A stretch of 60,866 bases of DNA from an uncultured Bacteroides sp. (lineage in GTDB: Bacteria > Bacteroidota > Bacteroidia > Bacteroidales > Bacteroidaceae). The stretch spans positions 1 through 60,866 of the forward strand of contig CASENE010000026.1 in NCBI GenBank assembly GCA_949289265.1, written 5' to 3'. The notes under the pieces were generated by a model, which was not told the origin of the DNA, did no database searches, and was given only the letters and a program-made list of their open reading frames with translations. Both the position numbers and the translations under genes were made by a program. Below, piece after piece: positions 27,992 to 36,822 of this stretch; positions within the stretch are counted from its first letter, which is position 1; each line of letters starts with the position of its first letter.

Positions 27992-29287
27992 TTAATGCAG
28001 CCTTCCTCCTATCGCTTCGACGATGTTCATGCGCGAGGCGCGCCAGGCAGGCAGACCCGTGCTGAGCAGGTTGAGCACGAAGCAGAACAGCAAGGCCCAG
28101 CCGAAGGTGGAGGCATGCACCAGGATGGAGGCGTCTACCGTGGGCGGGTTGAGCGTCATGCTGTATTCCTGCGAGAAGAGGAAGCTGTCCCCGCACCAGG
28201 CAAAGACGAGGCTCAGCAGCAAGCCCACGATGCCGGCCACGAGCGTCGCGATGAAGTTCTCCGCCAATATCTGCCCCATCAGCTCGCTGCGGGTGGAGCC
28301 AAAGGCACGCCGCACGCCTATCTCGCTGACCCGCTGGCGCAGGCGGCTCTGCGTCATGCTGCTCAGGTTGATGGCGGGCACGATGAGCAGGATGAGATAG
28401 ACCACCCAGCGGCTGCGGCGTTCGGCCTTGAGGTCCGGCTCGAAGTTGGCGGCAAAGGCGATGGCGTTCTTCTCCTGGTCATAGGGGCGGTTGCGGCTGA
28501 TGAATTCCCACCCCTCCTCGCCTATCACGCGGTTGAACGCCTCCATGCGGCGGTCGCACTCCTGGCGGATGGCGGGGAAGTCGTCGCGGCTCTTGGCCAG
28601 GATGGTGCAGGACATCATGCCCATCAGGTCCGAGTTCCACGTGTTGCTGGCCTGGTCGGTCGAGGTGTAAGGTATCCACACCTGGGCGTAGGCCGTCGTG
28701 GCCAGGGTGGAAACATCGCGCACCACGCCGCAGACGCGGTAGGGCGCGTGCGCCAGGAGGAACTCCCGCCCCGTCGCCTCGGTGGTGCCGAACAGCAGGC
28801 GGGCCACGCTCTCGGTAATGACGGCCACGGGCTGTCCGGCGTCGAAGGTGGCGCGGTCGTAGGGTTTGCCGCCGGTGAAGGCGAAGTCGAACACGCGCCA
28901 GAAGTCGTCGTCCGTCTCCTTCACGTCCACCGCCGTGGCGGGCTGGTTGGGCAGGCTGACGGGCGTGGCGGTGGTGCCGATGGTATAGAGGGTGACGGCC
29001 TCGGGCGTCTCCAGCGACTTGTACATCTCCTTGCCGCTGCGCACGCTGATGGGGCCGTTGCTGGTATTGCCCTCGCCCCAGGCTTTGTTGCCGATGCTGC
29101 TGTAGCGGACGTGCAGGAAGCGGTCGCGGTTGCTCTCCGGCTGGAAGGGCTCCACCTGCACCTGCTGCACCATCACCACCAGCATGATGAGGAAGATGGC
29201 GAGCGCCGTGCCCGTGACGTTCACCACGCTGATGAGAGGTTGCTGGCGCAGTTGCGCCCAGGCTTGTTGGAAGTATTGTTTAAGCAT
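27992..29287 (-). CDS. MacB/FtsX-type ABC permease, type B (B3)
   Basis: A 431-residue type B permease: N-terminal helix (about 20-42, ISVVNVTGTALAIFLIMLVVM), FQPESNRDRFLHV at the start of the periplasmic domain, and a C-terminal FtsX unit with SEIGVRRAFGSTRSELMGQ and LPAWRASRMNIVEAI. It closely resembles B1. It starts 13 bp after the GIN-domain gene and is followed by hairpin array R4. Confidence 0.88.
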   Translation of the reverse strand: MLKQYFQQAWAQLRQQPLISVVNVTGTALAIFLIMLVVMVQQVQVEPFQPESNRDRFLHVRYSSIGNKAWGEGNTSNGPISVRSGKEMYKSLETPEAVTLYTIGTTATPVSLPNQPATAVDVKETDDDFWRVFDFAFTGGKPYDRATFDAGQPVAVITESVARLLFGTTEATGREFLLAHAPYRVCGVVRDVSTLATTAYAQVWIPYTSTDQASNTWNSDLMGMMSCTILAKSRDDFPAIRQECDRRMEAFNRVIGEEGWEFISRNRPYDQEKNAIAFAANFEPDLKAERRSRWVVYLILLIVPAINLSSMTQSRLRQRVSEIGVRRAFGSTRSELMGQILAENFIATLVAGIVGLLLSLVFAWCGDSFLFSQEYSMTLNPPTVDASILVHASTFGWALLFCFVLNLLSTGLPAWRASRMNIVEAIGGRLH

Positions 29288-29300
29288 AGCCGTAAGGTTT

Positions 29301-29930
29301 TTATTCTTCTGTTATCTTCAATCCGTCCGCCTCCAGGGTGCCGATGCCGCTGCGATGCAGGTCGGCCGTGCGGGTGACTCCGCGCAGGGTGACACTGCCC
29401 ACGCCGCTCATCCGGGCGTCCACGTGGTCGCAATCCACATCCACTTGGGCTGCCCCCACGCCCGACATCTGCACGTCCAGCCTCCGGCAACGCAGGTCGT
29501 CCAACGTCACCTCGGCCACGCCAGTGACGTCGATGTCCAGATCGCCCTCCAGCTTCAGCGTCCCTTCGCATACGAACGAGCCCACGCCGCCGAGGCTGAT
29601 GGCCTCGAGCGACGGAGCCGACACGCGAATGCAGACACCCTCGGTGGGGTCATTGTAGACTTTCTTGTTTTCCAGGCTGATGTGCAGCGTCCCATCGCCG
29701 CGCACCTCGGTCTTGATGCCCTGCACGAAGCGTTCCTCGCCCTCCAGGGTTAGCGAATAGCGGTCTGCTTGGGTAAAAACGACTTGTCCCACGGCGGTCA
29801 TGTCAATCGCCCGGAAGGCTTCGACTTTGCGTGTCTGGGTGACATGGGCGTCGCCGTCGCCGGCACATGCGGTGGTCACGCAGAAAAAGGCCAACGTCGC
29901 GGCCAGAAGGGTATAAATGATAGTCTTCAT
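29301..29930 (-). CDS. exported GIN-domain (DUF2807) protein
   Basis: A 209-residue exported protein: signal peptide (about 1-23, ending TTACAG, a weak lipobox at most), then a GIN domain, a right-handed beta-helix of repeats with turns such as GVGSFVCEG, TGVAEVTL, SGVGAAQV and SGVGSVTL. The family is described as an autotransporter-adhesin head domain, but its role is poorly defined. Here it lies between the ATPase and permease B3, inside the efflux locus, which suggests a periplasmic or surface accessory role; that is inference. Confidence 0.8.
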   Translation of the reverse strand: MKTIIYTLLAATLAFFCVTTACAGDGDAHVTQTRKVEAFRAIDMTAVGQVVFTQADRYSLTLEGEERFVQGIKTEVRGDGTLHISLENKKVYNDPTEGVCIRVSAPSLEAISLGGVGSFVCEGTLKLEGDLDIDVTGVAEVTLDDLRCRRLDVQMSGVGAAQVDVDCDHVDARMSGVGSVTLRGVTRTADLHRSGIGTLEADGLKITEE

Positions 29931-29963
29931 AATAATATGTGTCTGTTTAATGATGATTTATTA

Positions 29964-30055
29964 GCTACGAGCTACAAGCTACAAGCTACGAGTCAAGTGA
30001 CTTTAGTTCTTAGTGCACAGCCACTTGTAGCTCGTAGCTCGTCACTTGTAGCTGC
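29964..30055. repeat. 7-bp-period array H3 and hairpin
   Basis: GCTACGA, GCTACAA, GCTACAA, GCTACGA (29964-29991) in 7-bp steps. An inverted counterpart (ACTTGTAGCTCGTAGCTCG type, about 30023-30052) follows, so the two parts can pair. The array lies between the ATPase and the GIN gene. Confidence 0.7.
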
Positions 30056-30072
30056 GGGGCTTCGCCCCGCTA
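30056..30072 (-). terminator. GC-rich hairpin after the ATPase gene
   Basis: GCGGGGC and GCCCCGC around TTC form a compact stem just after the ATPase stop codon. There is no U-tract, so it is more likely a pause, a stability element or a partial terminator than a full stop. Confidence 0.45.
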
Positions 30073-30081
30073 AATTCCTAT

Positions 30082-30753
30082 TTACCCCACCAGATGCCCG
30101 TCGAAGAAGCGGACGGTGCGGCTGGTCAGTTTAGACTGTGCCTCGTTGTGCGTCACCATCACGATGGTGCGTCCGTCTTCCTTGTTCAGCTGCTGGAGGA
30201 TTTCCATCACCTCGGCGCCCATCTTCGAGTCCAGGTTACCGGTCGGTTCGTCGGCGAGGATAATTTCCGGGTTGCCGATGATGGCACGGGCGATGGCCAC
30301 ACGCTGGCACTGACCGCCGGAGAGCTGCGTAGGCATGTGGCGCATGCGGTGCGTCATGCCCACCTTGGCCAACACCTCTTCGGCCAAGCGATGCCTTTCT
30401 TTGGCGGAGACCTTGCGATAAAGCAGCGGCAGTTCCACGTTGTCTATCACGTTGAGCGAGTTGATAAGATGGAAGGACTGGAAGACGAAGCCTAAGTTAT
30501 GGTTACGGAAGGCGGCCAGCTCTTTATCCTTCATATGCGAGGTGTCTGTACCGGCAATCTCCACGGTGCCGCTGGTGGGTACATCCAACAGGCCCATGAT
30601 GTTCAGCAACGTCGACTTGCCGCAACCGGACGGACCCATCACGCTGAGGAACTCGCCCTTTCCCACTTCCATATTCACATCCTCGAGTGCGAGGGTTTCT
30701 ACTTCGTCTGTACGATAAATCTTCGTGAGATTCGTTAACTTGATCATTGACAT
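30082..30753 (-). CDS. MacB/LolD-type ABC transporter ATPase
   Basis: A 223-residue ATPase, the only one in the ten-permease locus. Walker A is GPSGCGKST (40-48), Q-loop Gln92, signature LSGGQ (144-148), Walker B IILADE (164-169), and the switch His is in THN (about 202). The residue after the signature is Cys (LSGGQCQRVAIARA) where Gln is usual. It probably powers mechanotransmission in all permease dimers. It has its own sigma-54 promoter with an operator pair upstream, separate from that of the adaptor. Confidence 0.95.
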   Translation of the reverse strand: MSMIKLTNLTKIYRTDEVETLALEDVNMEVGKGEFLSVMGPSGCGKSTLLNIMGLLDVPTSGTVEIAGTDTSHMKDKELAAFRNHNLGFVFQSFHLINSLNVIDNVELPLLYRKVSAKERHRLAEEVLAKVGMTHRMRHMPTQLSGGQCQRVAIARAIIGNPEIILADEPTGNLDSKMGAEVMEILQQLNKEDGRTIVMVTHNEAQSKLTSRTVRFFDGHLVG

Positions 30754-30796
30754 AATCGGTTGGTTTTATGAGTTAATAATATTTCTGTTTTTGTTA

Positions 30797-30891
30797 GCGC
30801 GGATTACACGGATGGACGCGGATTCATCATCATTTCATCTATCAACGGATAATTCCGTGTCAGCTGCGTAATCCGCGCCTAATTATCCGTT
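30797..30891 (-). other. structured leader of the ATPase transcript
   Basis: Two nested or neighbouring inverted repeats lie just downstream of the predicted start site: GCGCGGATTAC (30797-30807) with GTAATCCGCGC (30868-30878), and AACGGATAATT (30844-30854) with AATTATCCGTT (30881-30891). No known riboswitch is recognised. Confidence 0.5.
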
Positions 30892-30900
30892 CAATCCTAA

Positions 30901-30916
30901 TCAAATGCCGTGCCAA
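30901..30916 (-). promoter_or_regulatory. sigma-54 promoter before the ATPase gene
   Basis: Minus-strand TTGGCACGGCATTTGA fits the -24/-12 consensus YTGGCACGrNNNTTGCW except for A in place of the final C. The -24 GG (30913-30914) and -12 G (30902) are 12 bp apart. A start near 30889 is predicted. Confidence 0.65.
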
Positions 30917-30958
30917 AAAGGCAAGATGCTGATAGCTTGTTATTTATACATCAACGCA

Positions 30959-30995
30959 GGTGTTCGTTATCGGACACCCTGTCCGCTTTCGGTGT
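30959..30995 (-). promoter_or_regulatory. tandem operators for an enhancer-binding protein (ATPase side)
   Basis: GGTGTTCGTTATCGGACACC (30959-30978) matches 18 of 20 bases of the operator upstream of the adaptor gene. A second, looser copy TGTCCGCTTTCGGTGT follows at 30980-30995. Their centres are 67 and 86 bp from the -12 element. Confidence 0.7.
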
Positions 30996-30999
30996 CCGC

Positions 31000-32307
31000 C
31001 TACTCGTCGCGCAGGGCCTCGGTGGGCGGGATGCGGCTTATCTTATGGGCGGGAATATAAACACCCACCGATACCACCACGAGCAGGACGACGTAGACAA
31101 CGAGCGACACAATGAAGAAGTGCACCCAGAAGAAGTCCGTCCAATACTCCGGCCGCAGGATGTCCCAATACATCGCGCCCTTGGAGAAGCCTTCGCTGAT
31201 GCCATATTGCAGGTAGATAAAGCAGCCTATGAGCGTGCCCACGGTGGTCAGCACCGCGCCCTCGCCCAGCAGGAGGCGGACAATGCGCCCCGGCGTGGCC
31301 CCGAAGGACAGCATCACCCCGACTTCCTCGCGGCGGGTACGGGTCTGCAGCCAGAAGGTGCCCACCACGCCCAGGCAGAGGTTGACCAGGAAGAACACAG
31401 CCACCAGCAGGTTGCGCCGGTAGATGGGGGTGGAGGTGTTGAACTCTACTTCGGCAATGCCCTGACGATAAGTCTTGAGGTCTCGGGCGTAGAGGTTGCC
31501 AGCCCGCAGGTTCTGGAGCATCCAAGGCTTGAAGTCGTGCAGGAAGCGGTTCGTGCCGACACCCTCTTTCAGGCGAATCAGGATACGGGCGTCTTCCGGG
31601 ACGTATTCATCCAAGTCCCACTGTTCCACCCGCACGAAGGCAAGCGGTATGGGACGCTGGTCGCTATAGAACTTGACGGAGCCTACCGAGCCGACGACAT
31701 TGATATAGGTGGTATCCTTCTCGTTGTACTCCCAGAAGCGTTTTCGGCGCGGATCGTCGGTGTGGAACATATAGTCCAGTGTGTTCTCGTCTATTACCAG
31801 GTCGTTCACACCGTAGTCATAGTCAGACAACTCGGCCGGGGTCAGTCCCTTGCCGGGGCGGAAGCCGTAGGTCTCGAAGAAGTGGGTGTGGGGCAGGAAC
31901 TCGACGAGGTAGACGTTGGTGCCCCGCTTGGCCGTGTCGCCTTCCGCCCGGTAGGAGCTGGAGCTGCTTCCCTGCGAACCGGGATAAGAGAAGCCCAAGA
32001 GGGGGGTAGCCTGCTCGACATCGGGGTACTGGCGTACGCGCTCCACCAGGTTGAGGTAGGACTGCATCAGGGCATCCGTCCCGGCGGACAGGGAATCGTA
32101 ACCGGGCGCGGAGGGTTGCAGGGCGTCCATGGACACGAGACAGAGGCGGTCTGCGTCGTAACCAAGGGGGAGCAGACGGTCATGCGTCACCACGATGACG
32201 GGGTCGAAGATGGCCCACGAGAGGACGGCCACCAGGATGAGTTCGGCCAACAGCCAGCCATTGCGCTTGCGGCGGGCCCAGAGGGTTTTAAGTATCAGTC
32301 TAAGCAT
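31000..32307 (-). CDS. MacB/FtsX-type ABC permease, type A (A4)
   Basis: A 435-residue type A permease: N-terminal helix (about 17-38, WLLAELILVAVLSWAIFDP), GYDADRLCLVSM, a periplasmic domain, and FtsX helices with REEVGVMLSFGATPGRIV and an ISRIPPTEALRDE tail. With A5 it forms a sub-group distinct from A1-A3 (IFDP/VIDP in the first helix, RDE rather than HDE at the end). It is the last gene before the second sigma-54 promoter; the operators begin right after its stop codon. Confidence 0.88.
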   Translation of the reverse strand: MLRLILKTLWARRKRNGWLLAELILVAVLSWAIFDPVIVVTHDRLLPLGYDADRLCLVSMDALQPSAPGYDSLSAGTDALMQSYLNLVERVRQYPDVEQATPLLGFSYPGSQGSSSSSYRAEGDTAKRGTNVYLVEFLPHTHFFETYGFRPGKGLTPAELSDYDYGVNDLVIDENTLDYMFHTDDPRRKRFWEYNEKDTTYINVVGSVGSVKFYSDQRPIPLAFVRVEQWDLDEYVPEDARILIRLKEGVGTNRFLHDFKPWMLQNLRAGNLYARDLKTYRQGIAEVEFNTSTPIYRRNLLVAVFFLVNLCLGVVGTFWLQTRTRREEVGVMLSFGATPGRIVRLLLGEGAVLTTVGTLIGCFIYLQYGISEGFSKGAMYWDILRPEYWTDFFWVHFFIVSLVVYVVLLVVVSVGVYIPAHKISRIPPTEALRDE

Positions 32308-32319
32308 AAGCTATCAGTG

Positions 32320-32354
32320 TTTAGTGATTAGTGATTAGTGTTTAGGGATTAGCA
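32320..32354. repeat. 7-bp-period array H4
   Basis: TTTAGTG, ATTAGTG, ATTAGTG, TTTAGGG, ATTAGCA in exact 7-bp steps between permeases B4 and A4. Confidence 0.75.
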
Positions 32355-32402
32355 TAACAAACGGTATCGGCCGCTCGTCGCCCGCCGCTCATCGTCGCCA
32401 TG

Positions 32403-33719
32403 TCATCGGCGCTCGTAGAGGGAGTAGACGATGGGCTTGCGGAGCGACAGCCACGCGGGCAGCAGGGCGGACAGCATGTTGAGCAACACGCACAGCACAA
32501 AGGCGCACAGGAAGACCGCCGGGGCAAAGAGCATTTCGCCGCTGACGTAGGCGTTGGCGCCCTCGGGGACGGCATCCGCGTAGTCGTCCAGCAGGAAGAA
32601 AAGCCATTCGCGCCCGGCATAGAGGGCCAGCCAGGCCACGGCCAAGCCCAACAGACCTCCGAGGAGAGTGAGCCAAAGGTTCTCCCACATGACCTGCCCA
32701 AGCAGCTGCCGACGCCCCGCGCCGAAGGACTTGCGCACGCCCATCTCCGCCAGGCGGCTCTCCATACGGCTGGCTATCATGCCGCTCAGGTTGAGGGCGG
32801 GCACCAGCAAGAGCACGAGCAACATCAGCCCGAACGTGCGCACTTTGGTCCAGAAGTCGAACTCTTGCGACGGATAGGCCTGGAAGACGCTGAGCAGATG
32901 CGTGCGGGGTTGTTCCCACAGGTTCAGCTCCCACTGGCCTTTGTGCTCGAGGTTGAGGCGGCGGACCACGTCCTTAACCTCGGCCTTCAGCGACTTGGCC
33001 TGCTCGCCGTCGCGCACCAGGAAGGTCAGCATGTAGGGCCCGACGTAGGGGAACATCGAGCTCTGCCCCTCGCGGTAGGCGGGGTCGACGGTGTAAGGCA
33101 GGTAGACTTGCGCGTACGAATCCGAAGTGAGATAGCTTCCGCCCCGGACCACGCCGCATACCCTGTAACGCACGTAGCTCAGGCTGAACGTCCGACCCAC
33201 GATGCCCTCCGTCGTGCCATACAGTCGCCTGGCCAGGTCGTCCGTTATGACCGCCGTGTGGATGCCGCTCCGCAGGTCGCTCTCCGTGAACGGGGTGCCT
33301 TCCAAGAAGCGGAAAGAATAGATGCGGAAGAACGAAGGGTCGGTCAGCTTCACCTGAGGGTGGAAATCCCCGCTGCGGTCGTCCGGCTGGATATAGGCGT
33401 TCTCCCGGAACTGCCAGGGGGCTAACTGCGCGGAGATGGCCACGGCGTTCTTGAGGTGCAAGGCCCAGTCCTGCAGCGCCTGGTAGGAAAGGGCGGAATT
33501 GAAGGTGTTGTGCCCGTCGGTCTGTTCGGCGCTGGAGAGGTAGAGCGTGCGGGCACGGTTCGCTTCCGGGTAGACCGGGGCCACCTTGACATAGTAAATC
33601 ATGGCTATGATCATCGTCATGGCGATGGCGAGGCCGGTGCCCACGACGTAGAGCGTGCTGAACAACGGGTTCTGCCGCAGCAGGGTCCAGGCCTGTTTCA
33701 AGTGCAATCTGAGTTTCAT
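32403..33719 (-). CDS. MacB/FtsX-type ABC permease, type B (B4)
   Basis: A 438-residue type B permease: N-terminal helix (about 20-42, FSTLYVVGTGLAIAMTMIIAM), then YYVKVAPVYPEANRARTLYL, a periplasmic domain, and FtsX helices with AEMGVRKSFGAGRRQLLG and LPAWLSLRKPIV. It is closest to B5, with which it shares the APVYPE(A/G)NR start. It is preceded by hairpin array R5 and followed by heptamer array H4. Confidence 0.88.
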   Translation of the reverse strand: MKLRLHLKQAWTLLRQNPLFSTLYVVGTGLAIAMTMIIAMIYYVKVAPVYPEANRARTLYLSSAEQTDGHNTFNSALSYQALQDWALHLKNAVAISAQLAPWQFRENAYIQPDDRSGDFHPQVKLTDPSFFRIYSFRFLEGTPFTESDLRSGIHTAVITDDLARRLYGTTEGIVGRTFSLSYVRYRVCGVVRGGSYLTSDSYAQVYLPYTVDPAYREGQSSMFPYVGPYMLTFLVRDGEQAKSLKAEVKDVVRRLNLEHKGQWELNLWEQPRTHLLSVFQAYPSQEFDFWTKVRTFGLMLLVLLLVPALNLSGMIASRMESRLAEMGVRKSFGAGRRQLLGQVMWENLWLTLLGGLLGLAVAWLALYAGREWLFFLLDDYADAVPEGANAYVSGEMLFAPAVFLCAFVLCVLLNMLSALLPAWLSLRKPIVYSLYERR

Positions 33720-33791
33720 GTTGTCTATATTAAAGTTTCATGTCTGTCATATTGAAAGGTGATGCGCATCCGTCCGCGTGCCGGAGCGTCC

Positions 33792-33816
33792 GGGGATGAG
33801 TCGGCGACTCATCCCC
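33792..33816. repeat. GC-rich palindrome in the A5-B4 junction
   Basis: GGGGATGAGT and ACTCATCCCC around CGGCG form a 25-bp near-perfect palindrome 70 bp upstream of permease B4. Confidence 0.6.
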
Positions 33817-33861
33817 ACCCCCTCCGGAATGCCCCCAGGATGCCTTCTGAAGGGGGTGGAC

Positions 33862-33949
33862 ATCATACGGCGTTTGATGTAGGATCATACGGCGTTTGAT
33901 GCAGGATCATACGGCGTGTGATGTAGGATCATACGGCGTGTGATGTGGA
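33862..33949. repeat. palindromic tandem array R5 (period 22)
   Basis: Four units (ATCATACGGCGTTTGAT type, then GTGTGAT in units 3 and 4) start at 33862, 33884, 33906 and 33928, exactly 22 bp apart. Arms ATCATAC/GTGTGAT pair with one G-T wobble. The array sits between permeases A5 and B4. Confidence 0.85.
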
Positions 33950-33957
33950 ATGAGGCG

Positions 33958-35274
33958 TCATTCGTCCCTCAGGGCGTCGGCGGGGAGGACGCGCACGGCC
34001 CGGCTGACGGGTATCCACGTCCCCAGGAGGGCGACGAGCCACAGGGCGGCGTAGGTGAGCAGGGTGACGACCAGGAAGTGGGGCCAGAGGCGGTTCTGGG
34101 GATAGGACATGTCGGGCGCCACGCCCTCGCCCAGCCAGGTGAGGGAGTTGACCCCCTGGGCGAAGCCGGACACGTGCACGACGTTGGCCACCACCAGGAG
34201 CGACAGGGCGTAGGCCACCGTCACCATCACCCAGGCTTCCGTCAGGAACCGCCGGGCCACCCTTCCGCGCCCGGCGCCCATGGCCCGCAGGATGCCTATC
34301 TCTTCCCTCCGGGCGTTGGCGCGGATATAGAAGGTTCCAACCATGCCCAGGAATATGCAGAGCAGGGCGAAGCCGCCGAGGGCGTATTGCAGCCTCAGCT
34401 TGTTGGTGACGCCGGAGGCCAGGGCCATGCGGTCGCCGTAGTCGGAGAAGGACTGCAGGGTGTCGACGTAGAAGTTGCCCTGCTCCAGCCCGGGCTGCAC
34501 TTCGGCGGCGAAGCGGGCCAGGAAGGCCTCGGGGTCGACGCCCTCTTTCAGGCGGAAGACGATGGGATACATCAGGCCGGTGTAGGGCATCATGGGGATT
34601 TGCGCCTGGGCGGTAATGGCCAGGGGATAGGGTTGCTCGCTGGAGTAGTGCTTGTAGGGGCGGAAGACGGCGGCCACGACGTGCGGGTACTGGCGGTCGG
34701 GGGTCTCGTAGACGGTGCGCCCGGCTGCCTGCACGGTGCCGAAGAGGCGCAGGGCGGTCTGGGCCGAGATGGCTATCATGTTGCGCTGGGCAAAGTCGGC
34801 AGGCAGGCTCAAGGGGCGTCCCGTCAGGGCATCCTGCAGGCCGTAGGCGCGCGCCATGTCGCTTTCGGGCAGGGGGACGTAGCGGTATTGCTGGGCATGG
34901 ACGCGGAGCGAGTCGGCGTTGTATAGCTCCATGCCGCTCCACGAGCGGGCGTTGGGATAGCTTCCGTAGGCGGCGATGGTGTATGCCTCTACCTCGGGAC
35001 AGGTGCGCACGCGGCGGACGATGTCCTCATAGTGGGCGTACATGACGTGCGCGGAGTCTTGCCGAGGGTCGTACTGGGCAAAGCTGGGGTCGTACTGGCC
35101 CAGGGTGAGGACGTAGACGCCCCGGTTGTCGCCCCCCTGCGGGATAAGGCGGTTGGACACAAGGACGTATATCGGGTCGATGACCATCCAGAGGAAAAAA
35201 CCGGCCACAAGCAGTTCGAGGAATATCCAGACGTTGTGGCGGCGCTGGTTCCATAGTTGGCGAAGAAGTATCAT
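33958..35274 (-). CDS. MacB/FtsX-type ABC permease, type A (A5)
   Basis: A 438-residue type A permease: N-terminal helix (about 15-38, WIFLELLVAGFFLWMVIDP), a periplasmic domain, and FtsX helices with REEIGILRAMGAGRGRVARRF and the VRVLPADALRDE tail. It lacks the GFDTEHC segment of A1-A3 (GGDNRGVYVLT instead). It is paired with B5 upstream (56-bp gap holding array H5) and separated from B4 by array R5. Confidence 0.88.
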   Translation of the reverse strand: MILLRQLWNQRRHNVWIFLELLVAGFFLWMVIDPIYVLVSNRLIPQGGDNRGVYVLTLGQYDPSFAQYDPRQDSAHVMYAHYEDIVRRVRTCPEVEAYTIAAYGSYPNARSWSGMELYNADSLRVHAQQYRYVPLPESDMARAYGLQDALTGRPLSLPADFAQRNMIAISAQTALRLFGTVQAAGRTVYETPDRQYPHVVAAVFRPYKHYSSEQPYPLAITAQAQIPMMPYTGLMYPIVFRLKEGVDPEAFLARFAAEVQPGLEQGNFYVDTLQSFSDYGDRMALASGVTNKLRLQYALGGFALLCIFLGMVGTFYIRANARREEIGILRAMGAGRGRVARRFLTEAWVMVTVAYALSLLVVANVVHVSGFAQGVNSLTWLGEGVAPDMSYPQNRLWPHFLVVTLLTYAALWLVALLGTWIPVSRAVRVLPADALRDE

Positions 35275-35288
35275 AATCGAATTGTCTT

Positions 35289-35316
35289 AATGAGAAATGA
35301 GAAATGAAAAACGGAG
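35289..35316. repeat. 7-bp-period array H5
   Basis: AATGAGA, AATGAGA, AATGAAA, AACGGAG in 7-bp steps between permeases B5 and A5. Confidence 0.65.
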
Positions 35317-35330
35317 AATCCCTGAGGGCG

Positions 35331-36626
35331 TCATCTTTTGGTATAGAGTTCCTGCACGATGGTATGCCTCAGACCCCACCACGCCGGCAACAGGGCCGAG
35401 GCAAGGTTCAGAATCAAACAGAGCAGGAAGGCGCAGAGGAACACCCAGGGGTTGAACAGCATCTCCGCCGAGAGGAAGGGCGCGGGCAGCGCGGTGTCCA
35501 CCTTTGCGTCGAACAGGGTGAGTATCCACGAGTCCGAAGTCAGGGCGATGACCCACGCGATGGCCAGTCCGGCCAGGGCGCCCAGCAGGGTGAGCAGGAG
35601 GTTCTCCCAAAGTATCTGGCCCAGCAATGTGACGCGGGTGGCCCCGTAGGCCTTGCGGATGCCCAGTTCGGTGGCACGCCGGTCCATCCGGCTGGCAATC
35701 ATACCGCTCATGTTCAGCGCGGGGATGAAGAGTAGGGCCAGGACGATGTAGGCCAGCGTGCGGAACAGTCCCGCGATGTCCGGCCGACTGGTCGACTCCG
35801 TGCGGTAAGCCGAGAGGGCCGCGTCGTCGGGCTGACCCATGAGGTCGGTAATGTAGTCACGGCCCGCGTCGTAACGGCGGAAGGCGTCGCGCACCTCCTG
35901 ACGCACGCTGTCCCGCCCGGCGGGGGTGGCCGAGGTCAGATAGTAGATGAGCCCGCCCAAGAGGGCCGAGCGGTCGCTGCCCACCTCGCTCTGGTCTTGG
36001 AGCGAAAGGGGGAACCACACGTCCGCCACGGCAGCCGGGGTGGCCGACGAGACGTCCCGCACCACGCCGCGCACGGTGTACGGGTGGCCCTTGTAGAGCA
36101 GCGTCCTCCCCTCGGCCTCCACCGTGGCGAAGAGGCGGCGCGAGAGGGTCTCGCTGATGACGCAGACGTGGCTGCGGGCGCGGTCGTCGCGCTCCGTCCA
36201 CGCTTGTCCGCCCGTGAAACGCAGGGTGAAGACGCGCCAGAAGCCGGGGCTGACGTAGAGCGGGCTGACGGCGAAGGCCTGGCGGCTGCCGGACACGGCC
36301 ACGGTGTAATGCATGGGCAGGTTGGCGGCCACGGCGGCCATGTCCTGCACGTGCGGCAGGCTGTCCAGGATGGGCCCGGCGGCGGGGCTGAGATAGCCCG
36401 CGTGCCAGTTGTCCGGGGCGTCGGGCGGAGCGACCTTGAGGTATTTGAAGACCACCATTCGGTCCCGGTTTCCCTCGGGGTAGACCGGCGCGGTCTTGAC
36501 GTAGAAGATGATGAAGAGGGTCATGGCCAAGGCGATGGACAGACCCGTGCCCAGGATGTAGATGGAGGAGAACAGTCGGTTCTGCCGCATCATCCCCCAG
36601 GCTTGCTTGAGGTAAGTGCTAATCAT
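35331..36626 (-). CDS. MacB/FtsX-type ABC permease, type B (B5)
   Basis: A 431-residue type B permease, the first permease after the adaptor. N-terminal helix (about 19-42, FSSIYILGTGLSIALAMTLFI), then YVKTAPVYPEGNRDRMVVF, a periplasmic domain, and FtsX helices with TELGIRKAYGATRVTLLGQ and LPAWWGLRHTIV. The 264-bp gap from the adaptor gene contains array R6 and no promoter that I can recognise, so it is probably transcribed from the sigma-54 promoter before the adaptor. Confidence 0.88.
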   Translation of the reverse strand: MISTYLKQAWGMMRQNRLFSSIYILGTGLSIALAMTLFIIFYVKTAPVYPEGNRDRMVVFKYLKVAPPDAPDNWHAGYLSPAAGPILDSLPHVQDMAAVAANLPMHYTVAVSGSRQAFAVSPLYVSPGFWRVFTLRFTGGQAWTERDDRARSHVCVISETLSRRLFATVEAEGRTLLYKGHPYTVRGVVRDVSSATPAAVADVWFPLSLQDQSEVGSDRSALLGGLIYYLTSATPAGRDSVRQEVRDAFRRYDAGRDYITDLMGQPDDAALSAYRTESTSRPDIAGLFRTLAYIVLALLFIPALNMSGMIASRMDRRATELGIRKAYGATRVTLLGQILWENLLLTLLGALAGLAIAWVIALTSDSWILTLFDAKVDTALPAPFLSAEMLFNPWVFLCAFLLCLILNLASALLPAWWGLRHTIVQELYTKR

Positions 36627-36768
36627 TGCTGTATAAGGATTGATGGTTTTGTCAATACTATTCTATCTCTATTCCCCCGCGGCCCGGAGGAGTGCGTGTC
36701 TCCCCCGCCGGACGCGCCCCCCTCCCCCGCCACACCTGTCTGAATGCCTTCTGATGGGTGATAACCAA

Positions 36769-36822
36769 AGGTCTGACCTTTGATACCCTAAGGTCTGACC
36801 TTTGTCTATCTCAGGTCTGACT
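36769..36822. repeat. palindromic tandem array R6 (period 22)
   Basis: Three units with AGGTCTGACC start at 36769, 36791 and 36813, exactly 22 bp apart. Arms AAAGGT/ACCTTT flank CTG in the first two units; the third is decayed. The array is between the adaptor and permease B5. Confidence 0.8.
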
